Assembly (NCBI RefSeq): GCF_012641435.1
Contig: NZ_JABAIJ010000001.1
Coordinates: forward strand, 1,116,001 to 1,180,000
Reading direction: 5' to 3'
DNA: 64,000 nt
Origin: Rhizobium sp. P38BS-XIX
Lineage (GTDB): Bacteria > Pseudomonadota > Alphaproteobacteria > Rhizobiales > Rhizobiaceae
In this document: positions 18,022 to 27,476 of the stretch, piece after piece
How positions within the stretch are numbered: position 1 is the first letter of the stretch
How the letters are laid out: every line of letters begins with the position of its first letter
The notes under the pieces: model-generated
Database searches by the model: none
The model's input: the letters and a program-made list of their open reading frames with translations, nothing else
Told to the model about the DNA's origin: nothing
Program-made: the position numbers and the translations under genes

Positions 18022-19449
18022 TTAGCCGTTGGCGCCGCTGCCCCACGGTCCATGGTGAATATCCTTGCCGTCGACACGGTCGAAGCCATGCGCACCGAAG
18101 AAGTCACGCTGGGCCTGGATCAGGTTGGCGGTACCGCGCGCCTGACGATAGGCGTCGAAATAGGTGAGCGCCGAAGCAAGTGCAGGAACCGGTAGGCCGG
18201 ATGCCGTTGCCGCCGAGACGATGCGACGCAGCGACGGAATGGATTCCTTGACCATGTCGGCGAAGGCAGGCGTGACGATCAGGTTGGCCGCATCCGGCGT
18301 CTTGGTGAAGGCGCTGGTGATTTCGTCGAGGAACTGCGAGCGGATGATGCAGCCTGCACGCCAGATCTTGGCAATGACGGGCATCGGCAGCGACCAGTTG
18401 AACTCCTTCGAAGCCTCGGCCATGACGGCAAAGCCCTGCGCATAGGCACCGATCTTGGCGGCGAACAGCGCAAGCTCGAGATCCTTGAGCAGATCGGGGC
18501 CGAAGCTGATCGGGAACTTGTAGTCCGGCGTGCCGAAGATCTTCTCGGCTGCTTCGCGCTGGCCCTTGATGGCCGACAGACTACGGGCGGCCACAGCCGC
18601 TTCGATGGCGGTTGCCGGGATACCCATGTTCTGCGCCTCGATGGCAGACCACTTGCCGGTGCCCTTCTGACCAGCCTTGTCGAGGATGACGTCGGGCATG
18701 GCGCTGCCTGTTGCCGGATCCTTGGCGGCGAGAACTTTCTCCGTGATCTCGATGAGGTAGGAGTTGAGGCGGCCCTTGTTCCAGTCACCGAAAATGCCGC
18801 TGATCTCAGCCGCGCTCTTGCCGAGGCCGTCGCGCAGGATGCCGTAGATTTCGGCGATCATCTGCATGTCGGCATATTCGATGCCGTTGTGAATGGTCTT
18901 GACGAAATGGCCTGCGCCGTCATTGCCGAGCCAGGCGACGCACGGATCATTGTTGTACTTTGCAGCGATCGAGGTCAGCACCTTCTCGACGCGCTTGTAG
19001 GAGTCTTCCGTACCGCCGACCATGATCGACGGGCCGTGACGGGCGCCTTCTTCACCACCGGACACACCCATACCGATGAAGGTCAGGCCGGTGTCCTTCA
19101 GACGATCGAAGCGAGCGATGGTGTCGCGGAAGTTGGCGTTGCCGGCATCGATCATGATGTCGCCCTTGTCGAGATAGGGCTGCAGCGCCGCCATCTGCTG
19201 GTCGACCGGCTCACCGGCCTTGATCATGATGATGATCGGCCGCGGCGGACGGATCGACTCGACGAACTCCTCGATCGTCTTGCACGGAATGATCTTGTCC
19301 TTAAGCTCGCCGGCATTGGCGTAGAATTCATCCGTCACCTGTGGAGTGCGGTTGAACACGGCGATCTTGTTGCCTTTTTCAGCGATGTTGAGCGCCAGAT
19401 TCGATCCCATCACTGCGAGACCGATCAGCCCGATTTCTGCCTTTTCCAC
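18022..19449 (-). CDS. gnd: 6-phosphogluconate dehydrogenase, NADP+-dependent, decarboxylating
   Basis: A 475-residue enzyme of the oxidative pentose phosphate pathway, close to the 468 residues of E. coli Gnd. It turns 6-phosphogluconate into ribulose 5-phosphate, CO2 and NADPH. Visible motifs are the Rossmann GLIGLAVMGSNLALN, NADP-binding VFNRTP, MGVSGGEEGARHGPS, the catalytic Lys in AGHFVKTIHNGIEY, and ILDKAGQKGTGKW. The GTG at 19449 is chosen because GGAGG lies 6 nt upstream; in-frame starts further upstream add unrelated sequence. It is transcribed alone, ending at a shared terminator. Confidence 0.95.
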   Translation of the reverse strand: MEKAEIGLIGLAVMGSNLALNIAEKGNKIAVFNRTPQVTDEFYANAGELKDKIIPCKTIEEFVESIRPPRPIIIMIKAGEPVDQQMAALQPYLDKGDIMIDAGNANFRDTIARFDRLKDTGLTFIGMGVSGGEEGARHGPSIMVGGTEDSYKRVEKVLTSIAAKYNNDPCVAWLGNDGAGHFVKTIHNGIEYADMQMIAEIYGILRDGLGKSAAEISGIFGDWNKGRLNSYLIEITEKVLAAKDPATGSAMPDVILDKAGQKGTGKWSAIEAQNMGIPATAIEAAVAARSLSAIKGQREAAEKIFGTPDYKFPISFGPDLLKDLELALFAAKIGAYAQGFAVMAEASKEFNWSLPMPVIAKIWRAGCIIRSQFLDEITSAFTKTPDAANLIVTPAFADMVKESIPSLRRIVSAATASGLPVPALASALTYFDAYRQARGTANLIQAQRDFFGAHGFDRVDGKDIHHGPWGSGANG

Positions 19450-19743
19450 GACAATCCTCCAGTCAGTCGTTGGCTGCATCCGGCCCCATCCTGAAGCCCC
19501 GCAAGACGCAGCAAAATCCGATTTGACGCAATGCCGCCGAACTCCATGAAGCCGGTGGCAGCCCTGCGTTCGGGCTTGTTGTTGCACTCCGGACAAAAAA
19601 CGGCAAGCCTTCGAAAGCCGTGAATCGTTCGCTTTGCAGGACTGTGCAAGAATGTTGCGGGATTCGAGATTCATCCATTTTCCGAACCGTCGCCTGCTTC
19701 ACCGATTGCAGCCCTCGGGAAGGATATAGAGGAGGAAAACACC

Positions 19744-20142
19744 ATGTCGACCATGAGCGCAAAGATCGTACACATCGCCATCGAACGCAGCTGGCAAGAG
19801 GTTTATGATTTTGCCAGCCGCCCGCAAACCATCGCGCTTTGGGCCTCCGGCCTGGCATCCGGCCTGACGCAGGATGGAGACGAATGGATTGCCGAGGGCA
19901 CACTCGGCAGCGCCCGCGTCCGTTTTGCCCCACGCAACGACTTTGGCGTGATCGACCATACCGTGACGCTGGAATCCGGCCTGCAGGTTCATAACGCCCT
20001 GCGCGTGGTGCCAAACGGAGATGGATGCGAGGTCATGTTCACCCTGCTTAAGCTGCCTGACATGGATGATACACAGTTTGCCGATGACGCGGCGCATGTC
20101 CTGCAGGATCTGCAAAAACTGAAAGAGTTGCTGGAGCGCTAG
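19744..20142 (+). CDS. SRPBCC family protein
   Basis: A 132-residue protein resembling the START/Bet v 1-like (SRPBCC, polyketide cyclase) fold. It opens with SAKIVHIAIERSWQEVYDFASRPQTIALWASGL, the usual first strand and helix, and closes with a long C-terminal helix. GGAGG precedes ATG 19744. No signal peptide is present. The fold binds hydrophobic ligands; no ligand or partner can be inferred. It is divergent from gnd and 118 bp before a cupin gene read the same way. Confidence 0.75.
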   Translation: MSTMSAKIVHIAIERSWQEVYDFASRPQTIALWASGLASGLTQDGDEWIAEGTLGSARVRFAPRNDFGVIDHTVTLESGLQVHNALRVVPNGDGCEVMFTLLKLPDMDDTQFADDAAHVLQDLQKLKELLER

Positions 20143-20260
20143 AACAACTGCGGAAACCCGTGTGACGATTTCCGCCAGGCGCGTCCGTCAATGCTGCCGC
20201 AACGCACGCCTGGTACCCAACACGCTTGTTGCAATCGGTCGAAAAGAGGAGCCACCCGCA

Positions 20261-20650
20261 ATGAAATGCCTGCGCATCTATGCCACTCCCGACGGCGAAT
20301 CGCATTTCGACGAGGTTGACCTGCCGACTACGAAGCGGACGGTGCATCCCGATGCCGCGCCATTCGAAGTTTCAGCCAGCTACCCGGCGTCGCGCGTCCG
20401 CCTCACCCGCATTCCGGCAGGCATGCGCGAAGTTGCCTGGCATACGGTTCCTGAGCCGGTTCTGACGGTCAGGCTCGACGGTTCGGTGGATTATGAGACG
20501 AGCGACGGCGAGGTGCGCCACGTTCCGGCCGGCAGTTTTGTGCTGGTGGAGGACACGCACGGCAAGGGCCACCTGTCGCGCCATTCTCCCGAAGCGCAAA
20601 CTGTCATCTGGATTTCGCTGCCGAACGGCCTCAATCCACCGCGCTCATAA
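20261..20650 (+). CDS. Cupin domain-containing protein
   Basis: A 129-residue small beta-barrel protein. The C-terminal part contains GSVDYETSDGEVRHVPAGSFVLVEDTHGKGHLSRH, resembling the second cupin motif (PxGxxxxxxxxxGHxSxH). ATG 20261 follows GAGGAG; an upstream in-frame start at 20162 has no ribosome-binding site. The canonical metal-binding residues of cupin motif 1 are not obvious, so an enzymatic role is uncertain. Confidence 0.65.
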   Translation: MKCLRIYATPDGESHFDEVDLPTTKRTVHPDAAPFEVSASYPASRVRLTRIPAGMREVAWHTVPEPVLTVRLDGSVDYETSDGEVRHVPAGSFVLVEDTHGKGHLSRHSPEAQTVIWISLPNGLNPPRS

Positions 20651-20683
20651 CACGCGGATGGCGGATGAGCCGTCGCTACCTAC

Positions 20684-21334
20684 TCAAAGCGAGCGCAAGG
20701 TCCAATCGACCATCTCGGCTGCAACACCGGCGAAGGCGGCATCAAGCCCACGCACGAAATCGGCGTTGCTGCCGCCGCTGACGGGCACGGACTTGCGGAA
20801 CACGTTCTGCGCCTTCACGGTGCCACTGCGGTCGTTGAGGATCTTTTCCGAGATTTCGACCACTGCCGTCTTCTGGCCGCCCGCTGCATTGATCTCGAAA
20901 GAGCGGATGTCCGTCACAATCTGATAATCGATCGCAAGACCCTGACCCGGCACGCCGACACCGCCAAGCTTTCCGGTATTTTCAAAGGCTTCCACCAGCT
21001 TCGACTGCACCATCTTGCTCAGCTTGTCGCTCCATTGCGATTTGCCGAGATACTGAATTTCGGAGGGCGAGACACGGATGACGATCTGGTTGCTGTCCAG
21101 TGCCTGCAATGCGGTCGGCGTCGGGATCAGAATTTGCCGGCTTTTCACCGCCGGGCCATTCGCTTTCACCGATGCCGAAAGATCGTAGGTATCGTTGTTC
21201 GTTGTTCCACAGCCACCGAGCAAAGCTGCAAGCAGCGGCAGTGCGATGGCAGCTTTCCACACCTGATGACGCTCACTCGACACGCAACCGATCATATTTC
21301 GCTTATCCCCTGGAGACCAGATATCGCTGTTCAT
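20684..21334 (-). CDS. ABC-type transport auxiliary lipoprotein (PqiC/DUF330-like) of the Mla-type system
   Basis: About 216 residues with a hydrophobic leader KAAIALPLLAALLGGC, a lipobox whose Cys would be acylated. The mature domain fits the ABC transport auxiliary component (PqiC-like) family, including GQGLAIDYQIVTDIRSFEI. The ATG at 21334 overlaps the MCE gene stop as TGATG, suggesting coupling. ATG 21295 (AGGGGA upstream) or GTG 21259 would give a shorter, more typical lipoprotein leader, so the start is uncertain. It is the last gene of the four-gene operon and probably links the MCE protein to the outer membrane. Confidence 0.8.
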   Translation of the reverse strand: MNSDIWSPGDKRNMIGCVSSERHQVWKAAIALPLLAALLGGCGTTNNDTYDLSASVKANGPAVKSRQILIPTPTALQALDSNQIVIRVSPSEIQYLGKSQWSDKLSKMVQSKLVEAFENTGKLGGVGVPGQGLAIDYQIVTDIRSFEINAAGGQKTAVVEISEKILNDRSGTVKAQNVFRKSVPVSGGSNADFVRGLDAAFAGVAAEMVDWTLRSL

Positions 21335-22704
21335 CAATGCCGCGCGCGGCCGTCATATGTCTTGACCGTATCGCCACCAAAGATCAGTCGCTGTGGGTTC
21401 CGGTCGAAATTAGTGATTGTCGAGTTCAGATTGTCAACCGTGCCTCGCATATCGTTGACGAGGCTCTGAACGTCACGAAGGCCACCGCTGGAGAACTTCT
21501 GCAAGTTTTCAGCGATCGGACCGATGCGCGAATTGAGGTTGTCAGCCACCTTCTTGAAGGATTCGAGCGTGTCCTTCGCTTGGGCAAACAGCGATTGCGT
21601 GCTGTCATTGCCAAGCAGCGAATCCACCTTCGTCAGAATGCCATCGACCTTGCCGGATGCGGCATTCAGCTTGGTCGAGATATCGCGTGCGTTGGCGATC
21701 GTCTGGTCGATATCCTGCTGATGCGCGGCAACGGAATTCGCCACATCGCGAATGGACGCGACAACGGTGCGCGCCTGCTTGGTCACGTCGTTGATGTCGT
21801 CGACCGACCCCTTGATCTTGGCAGGGTCGATCTGCGCGACGATCGCATCGACACGATCCAATGTCTGCTGCGCCTTCTGGCCGAAGGCGTTGTAGGTATC
21901 GGCAGTCTGCTTGAAGCTGGCGACAGTTGCCTTCAGATCGGTCGTTGCGTCGGCCACATTGGCGGTAATCTTGTCCGCATTGGCTATGACGTCATTGACC
22001 TTTTGCGCGTCAACCGCCCGCACCAGCTTCTCGATGGCATCAAGGGTGGAGTCGACGCGGACGGAGACGGTCTTAAAGGTATCCGACAGCTGTCCGACGC
22101 TTGCGAGGAACTTGTCGATATTGTCGGAATTGTCAGCGATAGCCTTGGAAAACTTCTGCGCATTGCGCACGGTGTCGGTCAACGGCCCACGCGAATCCGA
22201 GACAAAGCCCTGAATATCGCCGATGGTATCGTTGGCGCGATTGAGAATCTTGTCCGCCGTCGTCAGAAGGTTCGTCACACTCGATTGATCCGCGAGCAGC
22301 ACCGCTCGCTTGCCGGTGTCGACCGAGCGCTTCAGGATGTTTTCGTCGCCGTTGCGACCGCCCGAAAGTTCGATGTAGGCAGCACCCGTTAGACCCTGGA
22401 TCTCAAGAATGGCCTTGGTGGAGGTGTAGACAGGTGCATCCGCGCGAACCTGGGTGAAGGCCAGCGAGTAGTTCGGATCGTCCGCATCGATCGACAGGCC
22501 CTGCACCGTACCGACCTGGATACCGTTGAACCGAACGGGAGAGCCAACGCTCAAGCCGTTTGCCGAGCCTGGGATACGGACCACGAGTTCGACCATCGGG
22601 CCGCCGCGTCCGTATTCCGCCATCCAGTAGACGAAGCCGAAAGCGGCCGCGATGACTAGCAGCGTAAAGAACCCGACGATCGTATAATTCGCTTTGGTTT
22701 CCAT
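21334..22704 (-). CDS. MlaD/MCE family lipid-transport protein
   Basis: A 456-residue protein. One membrane anchor lies at about residues 8-28. An MCE domain follows (VELVVRIPGSANGLSVGSPVRFNGIQVGTVQ and LEIQGLTGAAYIEL). The rest, about residues 150-430, is a long helical region with repeated TVRNAQKFSKAIADNSDNI-like segments. MCE proteins form hexameric rings or tubes in the periplasm that pass phospholipid between membranes. Its helical tail is much longer than E. coli MlaD (about 180 residues in total), which suggests a tunnel closer to PqiB/YebT in design. GGAGACA precedes ATG 22704, 9 bp after the ATPase stop. Confidence 0.9.
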   Translation of the reverse strand: METKANYTIVGFFTLLVIAAAFGFVYWMAEYGRGGPMVELVVRIPGSANGLSVGSPVRFNGIQVGTVQGLSIDADDPNYSLAFTQVRADAPVYTSTKAILEIQGLTGAAYIELSGGRNGDENILKRSVDTGKRAVLLADQSSVTNLLTTADKILNRANDTIGDIQGFVSDSRGPLTDTVRNAQKFSKAIADNSDNIDKFLASVGQLSDTFKTVSVRVDSTLDAIEKLVRAVDAQKVNDVIANADKITANVADATTDLKATVASFKQTADTYNAFGQKAQQTLDRVDAIVAQIDPAKIKGSVDDINDVTKQARTVVASIRDVANSVAAHQQDIDQTIANARDISTKLNAASGKVDGILTKVDSLLGNDSTQSLFAQAKDTLESFKKVADNLNSRIGPIAENLQKFSSGGLRDVQSLVNDMRGTVDNLNSTITNFDRNPQRLIFGGDTVKTYDGRARH

Positions 22705-22713
22705 TGTCTCCAG

Positions 22714-23577
22714 TCACTTCTCGCGGCTGTGGGCGCCTGCGCCTTTATCGTCGTTACGCTGCCTGATGTCATCCCGCGGCACGATCGAGCGTGCACGCTT
22801 GCCCCTGAAATAGGATTGCACCCAGGGGTCATCACAGGCGAGCATGTCCTCAACCGTGCCTTCCACCAATACCCGCTTCTGTCCAAGAACAGCAATACGG
22901 TCACAGACGGAAAACAGGCTGTCGAGGTCGTGAGTCACCATATAAACGGTCAAGCCGAGCGTGTCTCGCAGCTTGGCGATCAGCTCGTCGAACTCCGTTG
23001 CACCGATCGGATCGAGGCCCGATGTCGGTTCGTCAAGGAAAACCAGATCCGGATCGAGCGCCAGGGCGCGAGCCAGCGCGGCGCGCTTGATCATGCCGCC
23101 GGACAGTTCCGAAGGATATTTGTCCGCGGCATCGGCAGCCAGACCCACCATGCGGATCTTCATCAGCGCGAGCTCGTCCATCATCTCTTTCGGCAGGTCC
23201 AGATACTCGCGCATCGGTACCTGGATGTTCTCTTTCACCGTCAGCGAGGAAAACAGCGCGCCCTGCTGGAAGAGAACGCCGAGGCGCATATCCAGCCGGT
23301 TGCGGGCATTTTCGTCAAGCTTGTCATAGTCTTCGCCAAGAATCTCGATCTTGCCGGAGCGGCGCGGCAGCAACCGCAGCACGGTGCGCAGCAACACGGA
23401 CTTGCCCGCACCCGACGCGCCGACAAAGCCCAGGATCTCACCGCGATAGATATTCAGGTTCAACTTATCGAGCACGACCTTCGAGCCGAATGCCACCGTG
23501 ACATCCCGCGCCGACAGCACGATATCCCTGCCCTGCTCATCTTGTTCCAAAGGGATTTCCGACTGAATTTCGCTCAT
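22714..23577 (-). CDS. ABC transporter ATP-binding protein, MlaF-like
   Basis: A 287-residue ATPase. Walker A is GASGAGKS, the signature is LSGGMIKRAALARALA, and Walker B is LVFLDEPTSGLDP; all are as in MlaF, including the LSGGM variant. MVTHDLDSLFSVCDRIAVL carries the switch His. AAGGGGGC precedes ATG 23577, 11 bp after the permease. It powers lipid movement through the MlaE-like permease. Confidence 0.92.
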   Translation of the reverse strand: MSEIQSEIPLEQDEQGRDIVLSARDVTVAFGSKVVLDKLNLNIYRGEILGFVGASGAGKSVLLRTVLRLLPRRSGKIEILGEDYDKLDENARNRLDMRLGVLFQQGALFSSLTVKENIQVPMREYLDLPKEMMDELALMKIRMVGLAADAADKYPSELSGGMIKRAALARALALDPDLVFLDEPTSGLDPIGATEFDELIAKLRDTLGLTVYMVTHDLDSLFSVCDRIAVLGQKRVLVEGTVEDMLACDDPWVQSYFRGKRARSIVPRDDIRQRNDDKGAGAHSREK

Positions 23578-23588
23578 CGTTGCCCCCT

Positions 23589-24749
23589 TTAGAAGTCGAT
23601 CGCGGCGTAGAACATGGCAAACAGCCCGTCCATCAGGATCACGACGAAGATCGACTTCACCACTGCGGAGGTGACGTGCTGACCGAGCGATTCGGCACTG
23701 CCTCCGACTTTCAGTCCCTCGACGGCCGCAACGATGCCTATGACAAGCGCCATGAATGGCGCCTTGATCATGCCCGAAATGACGGTCGAAAGGCTGATAG
23801 CCTCATGCAGGCGAGAAATGAACGTCGCAAAGGTGATGCCGGAATATCCCCAGGCGACCATCGCAGCCCCGAAAAGCGAAGCAAAGTTGGCAAGGATCGT
23901 CAAAAGCGGCAGAGCGACAGTCAGAGCGACCAGACGCGGGAAAATGAGAACGCCGATGGGGTTGAGGCCCATGACCTTCAGGGCATCCACTTCCTCGCGC
24001 ATCTTCATCGAGCCGATTTCAGCGGTGATCGCGCTGCCGGAACGGCCGGCAATCATGATCGCCGTCAAAAGCACGCCGATTTCGCGCAATTGCAGAATGC
24101 CGACGAGATCGACGACGAACACTTCCGCGCCGAAGTAGCGAAGCTGGAACGCACCCTGCTGCGCAATGATCGCGCCGATCAGCGATGACATCAGCAGGAT
24201 GATCGGAACGGCTCTGACGGCCATATGGTCGATCTGGTTGATGATCGACGCCGGCGAAACGCCGCTGCCGCGCCCGAACTTCAGCTGGGCACCACGCACC
24301 GCCGAGCCCAGAATATACATTGCGGCAACGAGATTGCCCCAGAGGTCGTAGACATTGCGGCCGATCGGCGCAAACAGTCTTTCGGCCAGGGATATCTTAG
24401 GCTTTTTGCCGGTGCCCTCTTCCTTCGCGTCCTCATCGAAGGCGGTCAACAATTCGTCGATATGCGGATTCGAGCCGTCGATCGTCACGGTCGCGCCATG
24501 GGCTTCCTGACTCATTTTCAAGCGTCGGATCAGAAGCGCGCCCGCTGTATCCACGTCGGAGAGATCCGAAAGGTCGATCACCACCTCGCCGCCAGCGCTG
24601 CGCTTGGAAAGCTGCTCGATCTGCCTGAGAACGCCGTGCACATTGGCGCTACGCCAATTGCCTTCGAGCCGATAGCGATGCCCGCTGCCATCGGCTTCGT
24701 CGTCGATCCTCGGTGCATCGGATTTCTGTTCGGCTGCTTTCAAACTCAT
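23589..24749 (-). CDS. MlaE-like ABC transporter permease with N-terminal STAS domain
   Basis: A 386-residue fusion. Residues about 25-110 form a STAS domain (VVIDLSDLSDVDTAGALLIRRL), the fold of MlaB. Residues about 125-386 form the MlaE permease with GRSGSAITAEIGSMKMREEVDALKVMGLNP-type sequence and about five helices. In E. coli, MlaB is a separate subunit bound to MlaF; here it is fused to the permease. It opens the operon and has only a weak upstream ribosome-binding site (GAAAGACGC). Acts in the inner membrane in phospholipid transport. Confidence 0.9.
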   Translation of the reverse strand: MSLKAAEQKSDAPRIDDEADGSGHRYRLEGNWRSANVHGVLRQIEQLSKRSAGGEVVIDLSDLSDVDTAGALLIRRLKMSQEAHGATVTIDGSNPHIDELLTAFDEDAKEEGTGKKPKISLAERLFAPIGRNVYDLWGNLVAAMYILGSAVRGAQLKFGRGSGVSPASIINQIDHMAVRAVPIILLMSSLIGAIIAQQGAFQLRYFGAEVFVVDLVGILQLREIGVLLTAIMIAGRSGSAITAEIGSMKMREEVDALKVMGLNPIGVLIFPRLVALTVALPLLTILANFASLFGAAMVAWGYSGITFATFISRLHEAISLSTVISGMIKAPFMALVIGIVAAVEGLKVGGSAESLGQHVTSAVVKSIFVVILMDGLFAMFYAAIDF

Positions 24750-24902
24750 GCGTCTTTCAGATCTGGCGTCATCTATGGCGACTCGGAGAATCCGCCCGAC
24801 ATTAATACTTAATACACCGACTGCACGGGAAATTGCTATGCTGCACCGCAGCCAACATATGTCACGGCTTTTTGATATCCAAATGAATTTGTCGTTGCCG
24901 GC

Positions 24903-26117
24903 TCAGGATACGCCGTGCGCGCCCCCGATCGCTTTGCCGTGGGACGGCAAACCGCGGGCAAAGACAACCATGGCGAGACCGAACGCCGCGGTGCCCGCCA
25001 TCACATAATAGCTGTAGATATCGAGCCAGGCATAGAGATAGCCCGACGCCAGCGTCATCAGCCCCAGGAACATCCCGTTGTAGAAATAATACGCTCCCTG
25101 GGCCGATGACTCCTGCGTCTCGTGAACGGAAGCGACGATGCGGCGCTGAATTCCGGTATGAACGCAGGCATAGGTGCAGGAATGGAAACACTGCAGCAGG
25201 AAATAGCCGATGAAACCCAAATTCATCGGAAACAGCGTCCATCGAAGGATGCACATGCTTGAGCCGAAGAAGATCAACGTCCAGGCGCTGAAGCGCCGGC
25301 TCAGTCTCTTCGACAGGAAGAAGACCATGACCTCAGCGGCAACACCGATGCTCCACAGAATGGCGATTTCCGCTCCGGAAAAACCGAGTTTGCGCCAGTA
25401 GATCGACGCAAAGGTGTAAAGCATCGCGTGGCTCGACTGCTGCACCGAGACCCCGATCATGGTGACGAGCAATTGCGGCGAGCGAAGATTTCCGGTTGGC
25501 GGCTGCAGGTTGATCGGCTGGTTGGCGCGGCGCGTCGGCCCGATACGCGGCGAGAAGACCCCCATCAGCATGGTGAGAACGAAGCCGGCCACCATGACCG
25601 GCAACACCATCGTGCCGCCCCACATGCCGATCATCTGCCCGCCGAGAAGCGTCGACAGAATGAAGGTGATCGATCCCCACACCCGCATCGATCCGTAATC
25701 GAACCCCCAGCGGCGCACGCCCGACATGGCGATCGACTCGACGACCGGCACGTAAGGCGCATAGGTCGCCCCTTGAATGCCGTAGACCAGCAGGACCGGC
25801 CAGAAATCACTCGTCCAGTAAAGCGCGATTGCCGTCAGCAGCGACAGGCCGCCCGACCAGAACAGCACATCGGCGCGCTCCTTCATGTGGTCGGCAAGGA
25901 CAGCGATGATCGGGGTCACGAGAACGCGCACGACCATCGGTACGGCGATCACAAGACCGATCTCGTGATCGTTGAAGTTCAACCCCGCCAGCCAGACGGG
26001 AAAGAACGGCAGCGCGATGCCGTTGACGAACAACGGCGCGCAATAGGACAAGGCTGTGCGCAAACGGAAATAAGAAGGCGCACCCTCGCTCGGCAGGGAC
26101 TTCATCGCGGGAATCAT
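24903..26117 (-). CDS. MFS transporter, HcaT/MFS_1-like
   Basis: A 404-residue protein with about 12 membrane helices. It starts with FRLRTALSYCAPLFVNGIALPFFPVWLAGLNFNDHEIGLV and contains a MKERADV loop after helix 2, matching the MFS_1-like group that includes E. coli HcaT (3-phenylpropionate transporter). The substrate cannot be read from sequence. It lies between the LpxH-like gene and the Mla-type operon, with gaps of 167 and 153 bp, so it is probably its own unit. Confidence 0.85.
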   Translation of the reverse strand: MIPAMKSLPSEGAPSYFRLRTALSYCAPLFVNGIALPFFPVWLAGLNFNDHEIGLVIAVPMVVRVLVTPIIAVLADHMKERADVLFWSGGLSLLTAIALYWTSDFWPVLLVYGIQGATYAPYVPVVESIAMSGVRRWGFDYGSMRVWGSITFILSTLLGGQMIGMWGGTMVLPVMVAGFVLTMLMGVFSPRIGPTRRANQPINLQPPTGNLRSPQLLVTMIGVSVQQSSHAMLYTFASIYWRKLGFSGAEIAILWSIGVAAEVMVFFLSKRLSRRFSAWTLIFFGSSMCILRWTLFPMNLGFIGYFLLQCFHSCTYACVHTGIQRRIVASVHETQESSAQGAYYFYNGMFLGLMTLASGYLYAWLDIYSYYVMAGTAAFGLAMVVFARGLPSHGKAIGGAHGVS

Positions 26118-26272
26118 GACAGACCTGAAGGGAACTGATTTGTCCCTATCACTCTATCGTGAGTACGACTATGGCGAGAAATAGCCAAATCGTAACGTTT
26201 CGAAGGAAATCCGAAAATACGGGCCTTCCGTGACGATCAATAATTATGTCAGGCTATGATAAAGCGCGTGAA

Positions 26273-26293
26273 GCGGCGTGACGATCACGCCGC
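26273..26293 (-). terminator. Hairpin overlapping the LpxH-like gene's stop codon
   Basis: Perfect 9-bp stem GCGGCGTGA / TCACGCCGC with a 3-nt loop. The stop codon is inside the stem. There is no long T-run, so it may be a weak terminator or 3'-end stabiliser. Confidence 0.4.
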
Positions 26294-27097
26294 CCGAATG
26301 CCGACAGGCAATGGCAGCGGCACATCCTCCAGCGGCGTCGAAACCGGCTGCGTATCGAGAATGGTCCGCCATGTGATGAGCTCGAAGGTACCGTCTTCAT
26401 GCTCGGCGATCGCCGTGCAGCTCTCCACCCAGTCACCGGTATTGATGTAGCGAACCCCATCGAGGTCCTCGATAACGGCATGGTGGATGTGACCGCAGAT
26501 CACGCCATCGGCATCACTGCGCTTGGCTTCCTCGGCAACGACACGCTGGAATTCGCCAATGAAGTTGACGGCATGCTTGACCTGCAGCTTTGCCCAGGCC
26601 GAAAACGACCAGTAAGGCATGTTCAGCCGGCGGCGTACCGCAGCGAGACCGATATTGATCAGGATCGCCATGTCGTAGGCCCAGTCGCCGAGATAGGCGA
26701 GCAGGCGAGCGTTGCGGACGACGACATCGAATTCGTCGCCGTGCAGCACCAGATATTTCTTGCCGTCGGCCGTTTCGTGAATGGCGCGCTGCGCCACCTC
26801 GATGCCGCCGAAATGCATGCCGGGGAAGTCACGCAGGAACTCGTCGTGATTGCCGGGGATGTAAACGATGCGCGTGCCCTTGCGCGCCTTGCGCAGCAGC
26901 TTCTGCACGACGTCGTTACAGTCCTGCGGCCAATACCAGCTGCGCTTGAGACGCCAGCCATCCACGATATCGCCGACAAGAAAGATCGTGTCGGCTTCGT
27001 GATGACGCAGAAAATCGAGAAGGAAATCCGCCTTGGCGGCTTTCGAGCCGAGATGCACGTCAGAAATGAAGAGTGTTCGGAATCGCCGGGTGTCCAT
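26285..27097 (-). CDS. LpxH-like metallophosphoesterase (UDP-2,3-diacylglucosamine diphosphatase family)
   Basis: A 270-residue calcineurin-type phosphoesterase with all metal motifs: LFISDVHLGS, LVGDIVDGW, PGNHDEFL, LHGDEFD and GHIHHA. LpxH hydrolyses UDP-2,3-diacylglucosamine in lipid A synthesis. Most alphaproteobacteria use the unrelated LpxI for that step, so this member may serve another pyrophosphate substrate. ATG 27097 is taken as start; a GTG at 27109 would add four residues. It is divergent from dme. Confidence 0.8.
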   Translation of the reverse strand: MDTRRFRTLFISDVHLGSKAAKADFLLDFLRHHEADTIFLVGDIVDGWRLKRSWYWPQDCNDVVQKLLRKARKGTRIVYIPGNHDEFLRDFPGMHFGGIEVAQRAIHETADGKKYLVLHGDEFDVVVRNARLLAYLGDWAYDMAILINIGLAAVRRRLNMPYWSFSAWAKLQVKHAVNFIGEFQRVVAEEAKRSDADGVICGHIHHAVIEDLDGVRYINTGDWVESCTAIAEHEDGTFELITWRTILDTQPVSTPLEDVPLPLPVGIRAA

Positions 27098-27476
27098 GTT
27101 TTCATCCACGAACTCTATCGTCCGTGCCCTATCCTACCTTGGTTATTCCAAAACCAGACTCGTGTTGCAGGAAGATGACAAATCCTGTGCCCGAAGGCAT
27201 ATCGGACCTGTTCAACCGCGTTTGGCCGCGATGGTGACGGCGCGGACCATCGCGCGGAAAACCGGCGACACCAAGGCCATGCTTTGCCTGCCCCGCCCGG
27301 TCGCTTTCGTCTGCAAACGTCGGCGCCGCGATCAATCCCGCAAACCCGCGGCCCAGCAATCAAGACTTTGTCACGACAAAAACGGTCCGTGACGCCAATT
27401 GCATACTGTGAACGCCAAACGATTGATGTATGGAGGGACTCGAGGCGCAAGCGCAGGCAGGAATGGAGACCGCGAG
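27098..27476. other. Intergenic region between LpxH-like gene and dme
   Basis: About 380 bp carrying both divergent promoters. I see an inverted repeat GTCACG/CGTGAC at 27370-27393 about 85 bp before dme, and no convincing gene; small ORFs here lack ribosome-binding sites. Confidence 0.5.
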
